From positions 1 to 41,402 of the forward strand of contig NZ_BJNO01000032.1 of NCBI RefSeq assembly GCF_006539725.1: 41,402 bases of DNA. Reading direction: 5' to 3'. Positions 41,228 through 41,402 of the stretch are shown piece by piece. A model generated the notes under the pieces. That model worked only from the letters and a program-made list of their open reading frames with translations, ran no database searches and was not told the origin of the DNA. The DNA is from Klebsiella terrigena. GTDB lineage: Bacteria > Pseudomonadota > Gammaproteobacteria > Enterobacterales > Enterobacteriaceae. Each line of letters opens with the position of its first letter. The first letter of the stretch is position 1. The position numbers and the translations under genes were made by a program.

Positions 41228-41379
41228 GTTGGGGTTCCCGAGCGTTAATAAGGGAGTTGACTGCAAATCTGCGGTCGTCGACTTTAAGGTTCGACTCGAG
41301 CGAAAGCGAGAGAACGTTGCCGCAGGCAACGGCCCGAAGGGTGAGGAGCTTCAGCTCCGAATAATCCTTCCTCCTGTCG
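41228..41379 (+). pseudogene. tyrT: Degenerate, interrupted tRNA-Tyr gene (tyrT relic)
   Basis: Aligned to E. coli tRNA-Tyr, 41228-41294 keeps GGGGTTCCCGAGCG, AGGGAG, ACTG-AAATCTGC, TCGACTT and AAGGTTCGA. The anticodon position reads GCA instead of GTA. The D-loop GG is replaced by TT. The anticodon stem has a T-T mismatch (GTTGA/TCTGC). After TTCGA of the T-loop, about 69 nt of hairpin-rich sequence intervene before ATCCTTCC (41364-41371). The 3' acceptor strand then pairs with the 5' GTTGGGG at only four of seven positions, and CCA is absent (TCGA). It cannot fold as a normal tRNA; the promoter upstream is intact. It may be transcribed as a hairpin RNA. The second tRNA gene expected in this operon would lie beyond the window. 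Confidence 0.8.
41295..41363 (+). repeat. Hairpin array inserted in the tRNA T-loop
   Basis: Four consecutive stem-loops: CTC...GCGAAAGC..GAG with a GAAA tetraloop (41295-41310); CGTTGCC-GCA-GGCAACG, a perfect 7-bp stem (41315-41331); CCC-GAA-GGG (41333-41341); GGAGC-TTCA-GCTCC (41345-41358). The flanks TTCGA and CGAAT resemble a split TTCGAAT T-loop. Confidence 0.7.
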
Positions 41380-41402
41380 AATGCAAGCAATGAATATACC
41401 CG

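Overview
The window is chromosomal DNA from a member of the Enterobacteriaceae. Gene order and almost every protein match the E. coli K-12 blocks nlpC-btu-ihfA-pheTS-rplT-rpmI-infC-thrS-ydiY-pfkB-ydiZ-yniA and tonB-yciI-yciY-clsA-yciU-opp-ychE-adhE-tdk-hns-galU-rssBA-ychJ-purU-tyrT, here joined together. The GC-rich coding sequence and several locus-specific differences suggest Klebsiella, Raoultella, Enterobacter or a close relative; that genus-level guess is inference. No phage, insertion sequence, CRISPR array or plasmid gene was seen.

Left part (1-8.5 kb): the minus-strand vitamin B12 uptake genes btuC, btuE, btuD and the lipoprotein gene nlpC. Two insertions relative to E. coli break this block. 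A plus-strand orphan MetQ/NlpA-type lipoprotein gene separates btuC from btuE. A four-gene cassette (ion-transporter-superfamily permease, LysR regulator, DadA-like oxidase, RidA-like imine deaminase) lies between btuC and ihfA and looks like an amino-acid or D-amino-acid catabolic module.

Translation block (8.5-15.8 kb): thrS-infC-rpmI-rplT-pheM-pheS-pheT-ihfA, all on the minus strand. The classic control devices are visible: the AUU start of infC, the 14-residue pheM leader peptide with its attenuator, the tRNA-Thr-like arm in the thrS leader and the L20-type long-range pairing before rpmI.

Middle (16-24.4 kb): an unknown small exported protein, ydiY, pfkB, ydiZ, yniA, tonB (Fur-type promoter), yciI, the short yciY, clsA, yciU, and a voltage-gated-type potassium channel with a C-terminal zinc ribbon where E. 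coli has the unrelated kch architecture.

Right part (24.4-41.4 kb): the oppABCDF oligopeptide permease operon, ychE, the fermentative adhE, tdk, hns, galU, rssB/rssA (sigma-S turnover), ychJ and purU. The window ends in the tyrT locus. Its strong stable-RNA promoter is intact, but the tRNA-Tyr gene behind it is wrecked: the anticodon reads GCA instead of GTA, the D-loop GG is gone, the acceptor stem is mismatched, there is no CCA, and about 69 nt forming several consecutive hairpins sit inside the T-loop. This promoter-driven tRNA relic is the most unusual object in the window.
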